DNA from: Candidatus Nitrosotenuis cloacae
GTDB lineage: Archaea > Thermoproteota > Nitrososphaeria > Nitrososphaerales > Nitrosopumilaceae
DNA length: 64,000 nucleotides
Direction of reading: 5' to 3'
Assembly: GCF_000955905.1 (NCBI RefSeq)
Contig: NZ_CP011097.1
Location: forward strand, 755,957-819,956
Both the position numbers and the translations under genes were made by a program. Positions 35,299-44,612 of the stretch are shown here, piece by piece. Every line of letters starts with the position of its first letter. Positions within the stretch are counted from its first letter, which is position 1. Below the pieces are notes generated by a model. The model had not been told where the DNA came from. It saw only the letters and a program-made list of their open reading frames with translations, and did not search any database.

Positions 35299-36488
35299 TA
35301 ATTTACTTGATTAGTTTTTTGAATTTGTGTTGTGGCTAAAATTGGAAGTATCTCCCCTTTAGCATATGGATCTGGAAGTGTTTTATCATAATAAGTTGCA
35401 GTTATTTCGTCACCTGGAGAAACCAATAGTGAGCTGCTGGTTTTTACTTGTGAAGTTGGAATTTCTCCTTCAAAAACTCCTGGCCATGTCTCATGCAACT
35501 GCACAACAATCCCATTCAGATCAGAATCAGACTTTACATTAACACTAACAATATCGGATTTGTCTCCATATGCAAGATTCAAGTCATAATCATTTAATCT
35601 TAAAATTGGTTTTTGAGCAATGTCATATGATCTCATAAAAAAGCCTAGTTCACCTAGATACATTCTAATCGGTACTGAGGTGTCAACATATTCTCCTGGT
35701 GCATAATAATAACGCGCTGTGATTTTGTCACTTTGAGCAGTCCCTATTTTTCCATTATATGGGCCAATTCCACTTGTTTCACTCGTCAATATATCTTCAA
35801 TACCGTCATTGTTCACATCTCCAAGTAGAAAACCTGTCAGCTGTATCTCTCCAGTGAAAAAATTAGAATTTTTTCCAGTTTCGCTTAATACATAATCCAA
35901 ATGTTTTCCACTATCAGTAAAAATTTCGAGTTTTTTGTTATTAAATGAACCAACAAAGTCGATTTCATTTGGATTGATATTACTAGCTGGATCTGTTATT
36001 GAAAGATAGACTTTGTCATTCCAAGAATAATCTCTTTGATCAAATTCAATTATTGGGTGTTCGATTTTTTGTATATTTGTGAAAACCAAATTGGGCGGGG
36101 TTATTGCATTAATTCCATCTGCGGAAGGCAGATACATCACTTCAGTATTGCCGACAGACATTGTAATGCTGCCTCCTTCAGAGGTAGTTGTCTCTGGTTG
36201 GCCCATAACAGTAACCAAGAAAGGAATGTGATTCTGTCCATTTGTTGCAACATAACCGTCTCCATCAAAATTACTTGTAAAAGAACCAAAGAGTGGAATT
36301 AAAAGAGGAATTAGGGGAATTATTTTCCCTATTAGTTTCAGAATCTCTAAAGTACTATTCTGATTTTGAATTTGAATATTGTTAATTGTTACATGATTAA
36401 TGATGAAATTGACACTACGATTATCATAGAAATTGTATTCCGATCTACCGCTTTTACTCATTACCATAATTAGTGGATTTAATCTCAA
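35295..36488 (-). CDS. surface protein with thaumarchaeal Ig-like repeats
   Basis: A 397-residue protein. A hydrophobic stretch (residues about 48-68, LKLIGKIIPLIPLLIPLFG) could anchor it in the membrane. Two later regions show the beta-sandwich pattern common in thaumarchaeal S-layer-like proteins (F-x-Q-RDYSWNDKVYLSITD-x5-NP ... SETG-x3-NFFTGEI ... GDEITATYY). DVNNDGIEDI is a calcium-binding-type loop. The start is TTG at 36488; ATGs at 36467 and 36461 are alternatives. It lies beside the integrase remnant with no related neighbour on its strand, so it may have arrived with a mobile element. Confidence 0.7.
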   Translation of the reverse strand: MRLNPLIMVMSKSGRSEYNFYDNRSVNFIINHVTINNIQIQNQNSTLEILKLIGKIIPLIPLLIPLFGSFTSNFDGDGYVATNGQNHIPFLVTVMGQPETTTSEGGSITMSVGNTEVMYLPSADGINAITPPNLVFTNIQKIEHPIIEFDQRDYSWNDKVYLSITDPASNINPNEIDFVGSFNNKKLEIFTDSGKHLDYVLSETGKNSNFFTGEIQLTGFLLGDVNNDGIEDILTSETSGIGPYNGKIGTAQSDKITARYYYAPGEYVDTSVPIRMYLGELGFFMRSYDIAQKPILRLNDYDLNLAYGDKSDIVSVNVKSDSDLNGIVVQLHETWPGVFEGEIPTSQVKTSSSLLVSPGDEITATYYDKTLPDPYAKGEILPILATTQIQKTNQVNY

Positions 36489-36624
36489 AAACTTTCTCTT
36501 TTCTTAAACATAATCCAGCCTCATACTAGCACAGATAATCCCCTACCCAAATCCACTCTAGTGCAAAAAGTCAAGCCTTAACTACTACCCCTACAAATCA
36601 CGCGGGAAATTGAATTTGAACCGA

Positions 36625-39156
36625 CTAATCGTAGATTTCATCTTCGTCTTCTTGTAGTTTCTTCTTTGGATTTCTCAAAAACGCAAAGATTCCACCACCG
36701 ATTGCAATCACGCCAGCTATTGCACCATAGATAACCCAGTCTGGAAGCTCTGTTTTTGTCTCCTCTACTACTTGGGCCACTTCAAACTCGACTGCCTTTG
36801 AGTCCTCAGTGTATCCTTCGGCTGATGCCAAAATCTGCAAAGACATTTTGGGTGATTTTTTGGCATTGAATTGAATGGTAGCAGAGCCATCATCACCAGT
36901 AGTCAATACCTCAGGCGATATGGTAGAGTCAGCAGATACTACTCGTATTGTTGCACCGCCGACTGAATTATCCTCCTCATCATCTACGTAAATTTTCATC
37001 TGCGTTGGCTGCTCTAGCGTCACAGGCTCTGAAACACTGCCTACACTGATCTTTAGTTTTGTTACTAATGTTTTTACTAAAACATCTGATTCTGCACCAA
37101 CTATGCCTTTTCCAGTAGCTGTGATCTTTACATCACCATCCTTTACTGGGGATATTGGGAACTCGACATATGATCCGCCGGCTGAAATGATTGCTGACTC
37201 CTGAACCTCGATTATTCCAAGCTCCGATGTTGCAAGCTTTACCTGCAAATCATTTCCAAGTATGATTGGATTTCCATTAAAGTCAACGAGTTGAATTGCA
37301 CCAAAATATTCCCCATCAGAATTGAGTTTCTTTTGCGGTATGCTCATTGCAATCTGTGCGGTTGGATTTTTTGCATAGTTGCTTGTCACCTCCAAGTCTG
37401 CATCTGCCGATTCTCCGATTGGTATTGTCTTGATTGCTATTGTCTCGCTTTCTGTCTGGATTGCATTTCCTTGGAAATTGACATGTGCAAAGGACTTTCC
37501 TTTTTCTATTGTGAGTATTTCATTGATTGGTGTAATCAAATATCTGATTTCATTTTCCACTAGTGTGGGCCTTCCTTTCTGATCAAGTGACATTACAAAG
37601 AAATCAAACCTGCCGGTTTTGTCAAATGATATTGCATTTGTGCCTGTAGGAGAAAACAATGTGGTCTGTTCTTGCTTTAGGGTGTTGATTATCTCGGTGG
37701 TGGTAGATGCAGAACCAATGCCTTTGATCGTAGATGAAAGATAGACTGGACCCGTCTCCTGACCCGTCTGTATTATTGCTGTACCATGAGAAGAAGACGC
37801 TGTGATCCTGCCTAGATCACTTATTTGTAATATCAAATCGTTGCTTGATATCATATTGATTCGTTGCTCTGATCCAATGGAATCATAGTTTTCATTAATC
37901 AAAATAGGATAGAATTCCTGCTCTTTTTCCTCTGTGTTTTCTTCTGTTGAATCACCATTTTCTGTTTCTTCTTTTTCTTTGTCAACCATGATTCCCATCT
38001 GATATACTGCTACTGATTGTGATTTGGTTGGAATTCTATCCAATGCATATACTGCAAGTGTTTTGTTTTCCGCAAGAGGATTGTTTGTAGTGATTGGTTT
38101 TACTGTCTCTAGCGTATCTGTTGCAACGCCAAGCCCCTTTGTCGCAGCACCAATTGTTATTGTTTGATTCTCTTTGAAAAAGTCCAGTCTTGGTGTGAAT
38201 CTATAGCTAAACTCGCCTTTTTTTATTATTCCCTTGATGCTTTCTTCTTTGATTTTCCTATCGATTTGGTTATTAATTGATACATCGTCTGAGAAAAACT
38301 CGACTTTGATATCTTCTTGTGCCAGGGTTGGCAATCCATCTGAATCAATCAGAGTGACTAGGACCTCAATGTCTCTTTTTAGTGCAGATGGTACTCGTTC
38401 TGGAAATATGTCCACTGACAATGATGATGGGAGTGACGATGAGATCTTGATTTCTTTTGCTTCATCAAATCCAAGCTTCTCTGATGTTGCACGCAAAAAC
38501 GCATTCCCAACCTTGTCTTTGGTTTGTATGATTCCCCAAGCATAGCTGTCTCCCTTCTTTATTGTTGGTTCTGCAACTTCAACTGTGATCAGGCCTTCCT
38601 CATACTCCATTGAAATTGGAATATCAAATGGAGCCTGCGTGATTTTTCCCTCAGAGTTTATCAGATAAAATGAAAATGGCATTTGCGAGTCAACATTCAT
38701 CTCACTTGCTGCCAAGTTGATGACTAGACGCAGATCATTTTCCGTAAAATCTTGCTCGCCAATACTCATCTCGGCAAAGTTGCTATGATCATTATATGAC
38801 GCAAAAATCTTTGCTTGCCCCTTTATTCCATGTGTGTTTACTCCAAATGTGGCAAATTCCTGGCCTGCCTGTATGATGACAGAATCACTAACTGATACAA
38901 TCTCGGGATTAGAAGACGTTAGTTTGATGGTTATGTCATTTGATGTGGTAATCAGATTCTCTGCCTTGTTTTCAAACCAAACATAGCCAATCTCATGCTC
39001 TGCTTCTGTTTGTTCTATTTTTGGTGGTGAAAATTCGATTCTAAGTGAAACTGCAGATTTTTCAGATTGGGCAGAGATTAAAACAACATTTCCTGAAATC
39101 AAAACAAAGATTATTGTTAAAATCAAAAAGGCTTTTTCAGAGGTGTTTGTTGTCAT
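36625..39156 (-). CDS. large cell-surface protein with C-terminal membrane anchor
   Basis: An 843-residue exported protein with an N-terminal signal peptide (about 1-31, cleavage near ISAQS), a long run of Ig-like/invasin-type beta domains, and a C-terminal transmembrane helix (WVIYGAIAGVIAIGGGIFAF) followed by basic then acidic residues. Several repeats resemble bacterial Ig-like domains (VSVSDSVIIQAGQEFATF, VEVAEPTIKKGDSYAW). There is a Glu-rich linker near residue 400. It probably contributes to the cell envelope or pilus anchoring. It starts 27 bases after the pilin gene stop, with GGAG as a possible ribosome site before the ATG, so the pair is co-transcribed. Confidence 0.85.
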   Translation of the reverse strand: MTTNTSEKAFLILTIIFVLISGNVVLISAQSEKSAVSLRIEFSPPKIEQTEAEHEIGYVWFENKAENLITTSNDITIKLTSSNPEIVSVSDSVIIQAGQEFATFGVNTHGIKGQAKIFASYNDHSNFAEMSIGEQDFTENDLRLVINLAASEMNVDSQMPFSFYLINSEGKITQAPFDIPISMEYEEGLITVEVAEPTIKKGDSYAWGIIQTKDKVGNAFLRATSEKLGFDEAKEIKISSSLPSSLSVDIFPERVPSALKRDIEVLVTLIDSDGLPTLAQEDIKVEFFSDDVSINNQIDRKIKEESIKGIIKKGEFSYRFTPRLDFFKENQTITIGAATKGLGVATDTLETVKPITTNNPLAENKTLAVYALDRIPTKSQSVAVYQMGIMVDKEKEETENGDSTEENTEEKEQEFYPILINENYDSIGSEQRINMISSNDLILQISDLGRITASSSHGTAIIQTGQETGPVYLSSTIKGIGSASTTTEIINTLKQEQTTLFSPTGTNAISFDKTGRFDFFVMSLDQKGRPTLVENEIRYLITPINEILTIEKGKSFAHVNFQGNAIQTESETIAIKTIPIGESADADLEVTSNYAKNPTAQIAMSIPQKKLNSDGEYFGAIQLVDFNGNPIILGNDLQVKLATSELGIIEVQESAIISAGGSYVEFPISPVKDGDVKITATGKGIVGAESDVLVKTLVTKLKISVGSVSEPVTLEQPTQMKIYVDDEEDNSVGGATIRVVSADSTISPEVLTTGDDGSATIQFNAKKSPKMSLQILASAEGYTEDSKAVEFEVAQVVEETKTELPDWVIYGAIAGVIAIGGGIFAFLRNPKKKLQEDEDEIYD

Positions 39157-39185
39157 TTTGTCTCCATAAAAAGAAAAAGAGGAGA

Positions 39186-39779
39186 TTAGCCACTTTGTTG
39201 TCCAATAACTACCGTGCCTACAAATACGGCACCGTTCGTAGTGGTAATCTTGAATTGTGCATCTCGACCGATTTTCATGTTTTCGCCCAGATTCATTACT
39301 ACTGTAGCTGTCTGTCCTGGTTGAATTTCTCCTACTGGTGAAGTAATCAATGCTGTTCCAGCATAAACTCCATAATCACCAGCTGCTAACGCTGTAGGGG
39401 CTGCTACATAATCAAACGTAGCTCCACCCAATCTCACTTCTCCTAGGGTTACTGCCTGAACACTATCGTTTTTCAGGTATGCTGTAACAAATTCACCGCT
39501 GCTCTTGAGATTATCAGAAACACCGCCTGCTGTAGGTACGATTGCTAATCCATTATGATCAAACAAACCACCTGCAATATCTCTTCCATCATAACCAACC
39601 ACTTTTAGTGATTCTATGTTTGGTTTGCCGCTGATCTGCGATGAGCTGAAGAAGTTCTGCGAGTACGCAAAGACAATTGCTCCACCAACTACGGCTATTG
39701 CAACTAGCAATAGTGTAGCAATGATTGGGGCTACTCCTCTGCGTGAATGAAGTCGTCGATTGTTGATGTTTGTATTCAT
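39186..39779 (-). CDS. type IV pilin/archaellin-like protein (major pilin candidate)
   Basis: A 197-residue protein with the class III motif RRGVAPIIATLLLVAIAVVGG preceded by a basic leader of about 14 residues, so peptidase cleavage should fall after RRG. The mature part is beta-rich and Gly/Ala/Thr-rich, typical of archaeal major pilins, with no cysteines. It begins its own transcript; CTTAACAG lies about 27 bases before the ATG. The large anchored surface protein follows in the same operon. Confidence 0.87.
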   Translation of the reverse strand: MNTNINNRRLHSRRGVAPIIATLLLVAIAVVGGAIVFAYSQNFFSSSQISGKPNIESLKVVGYDGRDIAGGLFDHNGLAIVPTAGGVSDNLKSSGEFVTAYLKNDSVQAVTLGEVRLGGATFDYVAAPTALAAGDYGVYAGTALITSPVGEIQPGQTATVVMNLGENMKIGRDAQFKITTTNGAVFVGTVVIGQQSG

Positions 39780-39847
39780 TGTATGATGATCAGACAGGCG
39801 TGCTGTTAAGGCGAATGCTGTGCAGGAACTACAACATTATTCTTTAT

Positions 39848-42394
39848 CTAATTCCAGAAAAACTGGTCCAGACCAGTCTGTTTTGGCTTGCCTACCATAC
39901 TATCAAAATCCAAATCCATTGATGATGTGATTTGGTCAAGTGTAGATTCCATAAACTCCATGTATTTTTCGGAATCTATCTCATCAGGTCTGGCCATTTC
40001 CACTGGTTTTACGCCTGGTTTGTTTAGAATCTTGACGTATGATATGATGTCACCCCGCTTTATTTCGCGCTGTTGTTCCAGTAATTTGGCTGCCCGGATG
40101 TGTTGTGGGATGGTCTTGTCATATTCCGATGGGGCCTTGCTAATCATAACATTGAATGCAAGCTCGGAGATTGGGATTTTCTTTTCTTTGACTTTGATTG
40201 CACACTCGGAGATTTTTTGGCTGATCTGTTTTTTGGCATTCTCGAAATCTTGTGCAGTTTGAACTCCAGATAATACGTTTAGGACCTCAAAGAATAATGT
40301 TCGAATGAATGGTGGTGTATGGGATTTCTTTCCGGTTAATCCCTTGACGTCTACTTTGCCTTCCTTTGTCACACCAAGATAGTTTTTCTTTCTACCACTC
40401 AACACAACATAGCGGTATTCTTTATCGATTTCAAGATCAACTCCTTGTTCTGTTTTGGTGTCCTCAATTACTTTGTGAATTTGTTCTGCTGTTGGATTTT
40501 TAACAAATAGAGAGTCCGTGTCTCCATACAATACCTCGACTCCATTTTCTTTGCATTTTTTTATGGTCTCCATGATGATATATCGACCGACTGCAGTGGT
40601 AGCCTCAGCTGCTGGCAAAAAGTATAATGGGAATATTTCTGCACCCATCACACCATAGCTGGCATTTAGTATGACTTTGAGCGCTTGGCTGACTACGGTA
40701 TATTGCTCTTTTTGCTCTAGGGTTTTTGCTTTTTTTGCTAGAGATTTGTAGTAATTTACGCGTAAATCCCGAAGCGAGCCAATCAACATTGATGTCAATC
40801 CGTTATATTTTGTGCAGACCCAGTGGTTTGTATCTGGAATTTTGTTTGATTTGCATTCTTCATGAACACACCGTACCGTTTCGTATGAAAGATTTCGAAC
40901 CTTGATTATACTTGGATACAGACTGGCAAAGTCCATAACTGTGACATCAAAATGAATTCCCTCTGTTGGCTCTACCACCAATCCTCCGCGGTATTTTTTA
41001 TCCTTGATTACTGCATCGTTCATCACTCCCTGTGATTTGGAATCCAGCTCCTCTCGTCTTGGAATGAGTGCATTTCGTTGCCTGTGCTCATAATACAACA
41101 AACTGCGAATCCACTGAGATACGCCCATTCTTGCAATATCATCAATGGGCATCCTTGCTATTCTGGAAATTACCACCAGCAGATTCATCAAAAGATCATT
41201 GTTGAAGCTGGTAAGCTTGTACGTTATACGGGCATCATTGTAACAATAGCTGGCAAGCTGATAGTTTGTCAATTGATCTAATTCAACTCCATAGTTCAGT
41301 TTTGATTCGTTTAGCAAAGCCTTTGAGACACTATTCAGCGAAAAGTCGGTGTACTTGTGAGAAAATGCATAGATCTGAAATGATCTATTTGACATGGTGC
41401 GATACAGATCAATGTGAACTCCCTGCTTTAGTGTGGCAGAGTCTCGCATCATGTAGAGCGGGTTTTCAGAATTTTTTATTCCCAGTCTTTCCGCTCTGTT
41501 ATACAAGTATGGCATGTCAAAATCATCACCGTTGAATGTTATCACAAACGGATATTCCGCAATCAGTTTGAATGCGTCTTCAATCATCTTTTTTTCGTCT
41601 GATTGTGCGTAAAATGTCGCTTTTACGCCTTCAGGAAGCTCGTTTTTGCCGTCATTGGAACCATCCTTGCGCAAAATGAATATCTGCTTGAGCGCATCTG
41701 TCCCCTCAAATCCAATTGCTGTGACTCGTTTTTCCGCAATCTTTGGGTCTGGAATTCTTCCAATTTCTGATTCAACCTCAATATCAAAACTGATCCTCTT
41801 CATTGCAGGAATTGGCTGATTTAGTAATTCTGCCCACTGTGTGATGTATTCTTGAAATTCTTTTGTGTTTACTATGCCTTTTGTGGTGTTTACATCAAGC
41901 AGTAGGCTTTTCATTGCAAGGGATACTTCTTCGCTCATTTCAAAGTCATGTGGAACTATCTTGCCGTCCTTGATTTCATAGAACTTGCCTACTATTAGGC
42001 CCCTGTCATACAGATAGTTCTCGTAATACTTGATGTCTGACTCCCATGTTTCTATGATGTTTCGAATACTTTTATCGGTTTGAGTTCCACCAATTGCAAG
42101 AGGGTCTGTTACCGTAATCTTTGATATCTCGTATTCCTTGTCCTTGAGAAAGTCCTTTCGCTTGATTGATTCTATTTTTATTATGTCCTTTCTGCTGGAA
42201 AGAAATCCCAATTCTTCTGGATTTAGCTTGGAATAACAGTATGGCTTGTGGCCAATTTCGTCTGCCCATAAAATCAGTTTTTGTGATTCTGGATTGTAGA
42301 ATTTCAGCACTGCAGCTTGTTTTTGGTTATCATATGTGGCAGAAACCAAAAGGGATGGACCAAGTGTTTTTAGCTGTGTTTCTTGGACTAGCAT
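39848..42394 (-). CDS. polB: DNA polymerase B (family B replicative polymerase)
   Basis: An 848-residue polymerase. The exonuclease sites are FDIEVE, TFNGDDFDMPYLYNRA and YCYNDARI; polymerase motifs A, B and C are DFASLYPSI, KVILNASYGVMG and YGDTDSLF, and a KKNYLG motif follows. All catalytic residues are present, so it should have proofreading. The last residues QTGLDQFF form a consensus PCNA-interacting box. The ATG lies six bases after the deaminase stop, so both genes share a transcript. Confidence 0.97.
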   Translation of the reverse strand: MLVQETQLKTLGPSLLVSATYDNQKQAAVLKFYNPESQKLILWADEIGHKPYCYSKLNPEELGFLSSRKDIIKIESIKRKDFLKDKEYEISKITVTDPLAIGGTQTDKSIRNIIETWESDIKYYENYLYDRGLIVGKFYEIKDGKIVPHDFEMSEEVSLAMKSLLLDVNTTKGIVNTKEFQEYITQWAELLNQPIPAMKRISFDIEVESEIGRIPDPKIAEKRVTAIGFEGTDALKQIFILRKDGSNDGKNELPEGVKATFYAQSDEKKMIEDAFKLIAEYPFVITFNGDDFDMPYLYNRAERLGIKNSENPLYMMRDSATLKQGVHIDLYRTMSNRSFQIYAFSHKYTDFSLNSVSKALLNESKLNYGVELDQLTNYQLASYCYNDARITYKLTSFNNDLLMNLLVVISRIARMPIDDIARMGVSQWIRSLLYYEHRQRNALIPRREELDSKSQGVMNDAVIKDKKYRGGLVVEPTEGIHFDVTVMDFASLYPSIIKVRNLSYETVRCVHEECKSNKIPDTNHWVCTKYNGLTSMLIGSLRDLRVNYYKSLAKKAKTLEQKEQYTVVSQALKVILNASYGVMGAEIFPLYFLPAAEATTAVGRYIIMETIKKCKENGVEVLYGDTDSLFVKNPTAEQIHKVIEDTKTEQGVDLEIDKEYRYVVLSGRKKNYLGVTKEGKVDVKGLTGKKSHTPPFIRTLFFEVLNVLSGVQTAQDFENAKKQISQKISECAIKVKEKKIPISELAFNVMISKAPSEYDKTIPQHIRAAKLLEQQREIKRGDIISYVKILNKPGVKPVEMARPDEIDSEKYMEFMESTLDQITSSMDLDFDSMVGKPKQTGLDQFFWN

Positions 42395-42400
42395 GATATC

Positions 42401-42922
42401 TTACCTTTTTGGCTCATCAAACAAAACGCTTGCCCAGCGCTGGATTCTTTTTCTCTCCAACTGGATGATTTCAATTCCGGCCTCTTTCATCAAACCATAG
42501 TCTGTTTCAGGATATGTGTCAAGGCAGATTATTTTTTTGATTCCTATTGTGATTGCCATTTTAGAGCATTCTAGGCACGGAACAAATGTTGTGTATAATA
42601 CGGCATCCTTGGTTCCAGCCTCGATTCCCATTATGGCGCAATGCATTATGGCGTTTGCCTCCGCATGATTACACAGGCATCTATCTAGCGATGCGCCTGA
42701 CTCTATTTTTCCCTCCATTCGAAGTTGGCATCGTTTACATCCACCCTCAAAGCAGTTTTTCACACCTGGCGGCGTTCCATTGTATCCTGTGGCAATCTGT
42801 CGATTGTTCCTAACAATTACTGCACCAACCTGCCTTGTCATGCAGTTTGATCGTAATTTGGCAAGCTCTGCTTGCAGCATGAAATATTCATCCCAGCTTG
42901 GACGCTCAAATCCAGCACACAT
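42401..42922 (-). CDS. deoxycytidylate deaminase family protein
   Basis: About 173 residues from the ATG at 42922. The zinc site is HAEANAI plus PCLECSKMAI, and the start MCAGFERPSWDEYFM matches the dCMP deaminase/ComE group. It converts dCMP to dUMP for dTTP synthesis. It carries extra Cys residues (NCFEGGCKRC and DRCLC) typical of the structural zinc in this group. An ATG at 42934 would put the TATA-like box only 13 bases away, so the shorter start is better. It is first in an operon with polB, linking nucleotide supply to replication. Confidence 0.9.
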   Translation of the reverse strand: MCAGFERPSWDEYFMLQAELAKLRSNCMTRQVGAVIVRNNRQIATGYNGTPPGVKNCFEGGCKRCQLRMEGKIESGASLDRCLCNHAEANAIMHCAIMGIEAGTKDAVLYTTFVPCLECSKMAITIGIKKIICLDTYPETDYGLMKEAGIEIIQLERKRIQRWASVLFDEPKR

Positions 42923-42942
42923 GAATTGAATCATCCGACTTT

Positions 42943-43019
42943 GATATTTAGGTGGATCCCCTCAGGTTTCATTCAGAATTCACCTGTGGGCTACATTTGA
43001 TCACTCGAAACTATAAAAT
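42943..43019. promoter_or_regulatory. divergent promoters of deaminase-polB and the Hef-like helicase
   Basis: On the minus strand TAAATATC (42943-42950) is 25 bases before the deaminase ATG at 42922. On the plus strand CTATAAAAT (43011-43019) is 29 bases before the TTG at 43044. Confidence 0.55.
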
Positions 43020-43043
43020 CCAAAGTTGGACCATTTCTTGGTA

Positions 43044-44534
43044 TTGTCCGAGTATATCTCTCACAAGTTCATCAAGCCAAACTGCGTTGAAACTCGTGAA
43101 TACCAAGTATCTTTGGCTAACCAGGCAAAATCTGAGAACTGTCTTGTTGTGTTGCCAACAGGGCTTGGGAAAACAACTGTGGCACTACAAGTGATTGCAG
43201 ATTATCTTTCCCGCGGAGAAGGTGGTGTTTTGTTTTTGGCGCCAACCAGAGTCCTTACAAATCAACACTATGAATTTCTAAAAAATAATCTAAATCTTGA
43301 TGATATTGGATTGTTAACTGGTGAGGATACAATACCAAAGCGAAAAAAACTTTGGGCAAACTCTGTGATTTGTGCAACACCGGAAATCACAAAAAATGAT
43401 CTAGACCGGGGAATAGTATCAGAGGATCAGTTCTCTTTGGTGATATTTGATGAGGCGCATCGTACTGTGGGCGATTATGCATATTCAGGTATTGCAAATA
43501 GATTTGCAGGCAGAAAGGTACGCATAATGGGCATGACTGCTACCTTGCCTGCAGAAAAAGAAAAAGCAACTGAAATCATCACCACACTACGCATAGCAAG
43601 CATTGCTCAAAGAAACGAGGAGAGTCCTGATGTCTCACCATACATACAGAAAACAAACACAACATGGGTCAAAGTTGATCTGCCACAAGAAATGAAGGAA
43701 ATTCAGTTTTACCTAAGAAAGGCCCTAGAGGCAAGACATGCAGAGCTGACAAAATGTGGACTGCGATTGTCCACAAATGTCTCACTATCACAACTATTGA
43801 GGGCACGTGATTTTGTAATGCGGCAAAACCGCCGAGCTGCAAAACCCTTGTTCACTGCCATAAGATTACACTATGCGCTAAATATTCTGGAATCTCACGG
43901 CGTGACGTCGTTTTTGCGATTCTGCGATAGAACTAGGGAGAAAAAAGGAGTCGGCATAAAGGATTTGTTTGAAAATGATTCCAATTTCATTCGAGCTGTA
44001 GCATTTGCACAAGATGCCCAGAAAAAAGGAATAGAGCACAGCAAAATAATCAAGCTGGCAGAGATTGTAAAATCGTTGTCTGGCAGAGCAATCGTGTTTA
44101 CCAGTTATAGGGATTCAGTCGAGATAATTCACTCCAAGCTAGTCGAGCTTGGCGTGTCTGCTGGATTTTTGATTGGCAAGGCAGGCGAGACAGGCCTAAA
44201 ACAAAAACAGCAAATAGAAACAGTGCAAAAATTCCGGGATGGTGAATACAAGGTTCTAATTGCAACTCGAGTAGGTGAAGAAGGACTGGACATATCCGAA
44301 GTTAATGATGTCATATTCTTTGATAATGTACCAAGCTCGATTCGATTTGTCCAAAGAAAGGGCAGGACTGGAAGAAAAGCAGAAGGAAATCTAACTGTAT
44401 TAATTGCCAAAGGAACAATAGATGAGGCGTATTATTGGGTAGGACAACGTAAAATCAAGGCAGCTCAATCAATGGGTGACAAGCTAACAAAAGACCTGCA
44501 AAAATCTGATGTATCTCTGGATGCATATTTTTAA
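43044..44534 (+). CDS. hef: Hef/FANCM-type superfamily 2 helicase
   Basis: About 496 residues: helicase only, no C-terminal XPF nuclease. Motif I is LPTGLGKTT, motif II DEAH, motif III GMTATLP, and motif VI QRKGRTGRK. An insertion domain of the Hef/FANCM type separates the two RecA lobes (residues about 200-320). It should remodel stalled forks. The end DVSLDAYF resembles a PCNA-binding box without its Gln. A TTG at 43026 would place the start only 11 bases after the TATA-like box, so 43044 (SEYISHKF) is preferred. Confidence 0.9.
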   Translation: MSEYISHKFIKPNCVETREYQVSLANQAKSENCLVVLPTGLGKTTVALQVIADYLSRGEGGVLFLAPTRVLTNQHYEFLKNNLNLDDIGLLTGEDTIPKRKKLWANSVICATPEITKNDLDRGIVSEDQFSLVIFDEAHRTVGDYAYSGIANRFAGRKVRIMGMTATLPAEKEKATEIITTLRIASIAQRNEESPDVSPYIQKTNTTWVKVDLPQEMKEIQFYLRKALEARHAELTKCGLRLSTNVSLSQLLRARDFVMRQNRRAAKPLFTAIRLHYALNILESHGVTSFLRFCDRTREKKGVGIKDLFENDSNFIRAVAFAQDAQKKGIEHSKIIKLAEIVKSLSGRAIVFTSYRDSVEIIHSKLVELGVSAGFLIGKAGETGLKQKQQIETVQKFRDGEYKVLIATRVGEEGLDISEVNDVIFFDNVPSSIRFVQRKGRTGRKAEGNLTVLIAKGTIDEAYYWVGQRKIKAAQSMGDKLTKDLQKSDVSLDAYF

Positions 44535-44587
44535 TGACTAATTATTTCATAATAACCAGTTACTTATCTAAAATGATGAATTAGTTC

Positions 44588-44612
44588 TCCTACCACGTTT
44601 TTTGTGGTAGGA
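44588..44612 (+). repeat. hairpin in the 5' leader of the tRNA gene
   Basis: TCCTACCAC (44588-44596) pairs perfectly with GTGGTAGGA (44604-44612) across a GTTTTTT loop. The right arm is the tRNA's own 5' acceptor strand, so the leader copies the tRNA 3' end (TCCTACCA). Confidence 0.7.

Noticed and set aside
36489-36624. Attachment site or tRNA fragment (GGTTCAAAT on the minus strand near 36612)
   Set aside because: The flanking bases do not form a T-stem and no matching direct repeat was found near the integrase remnant.
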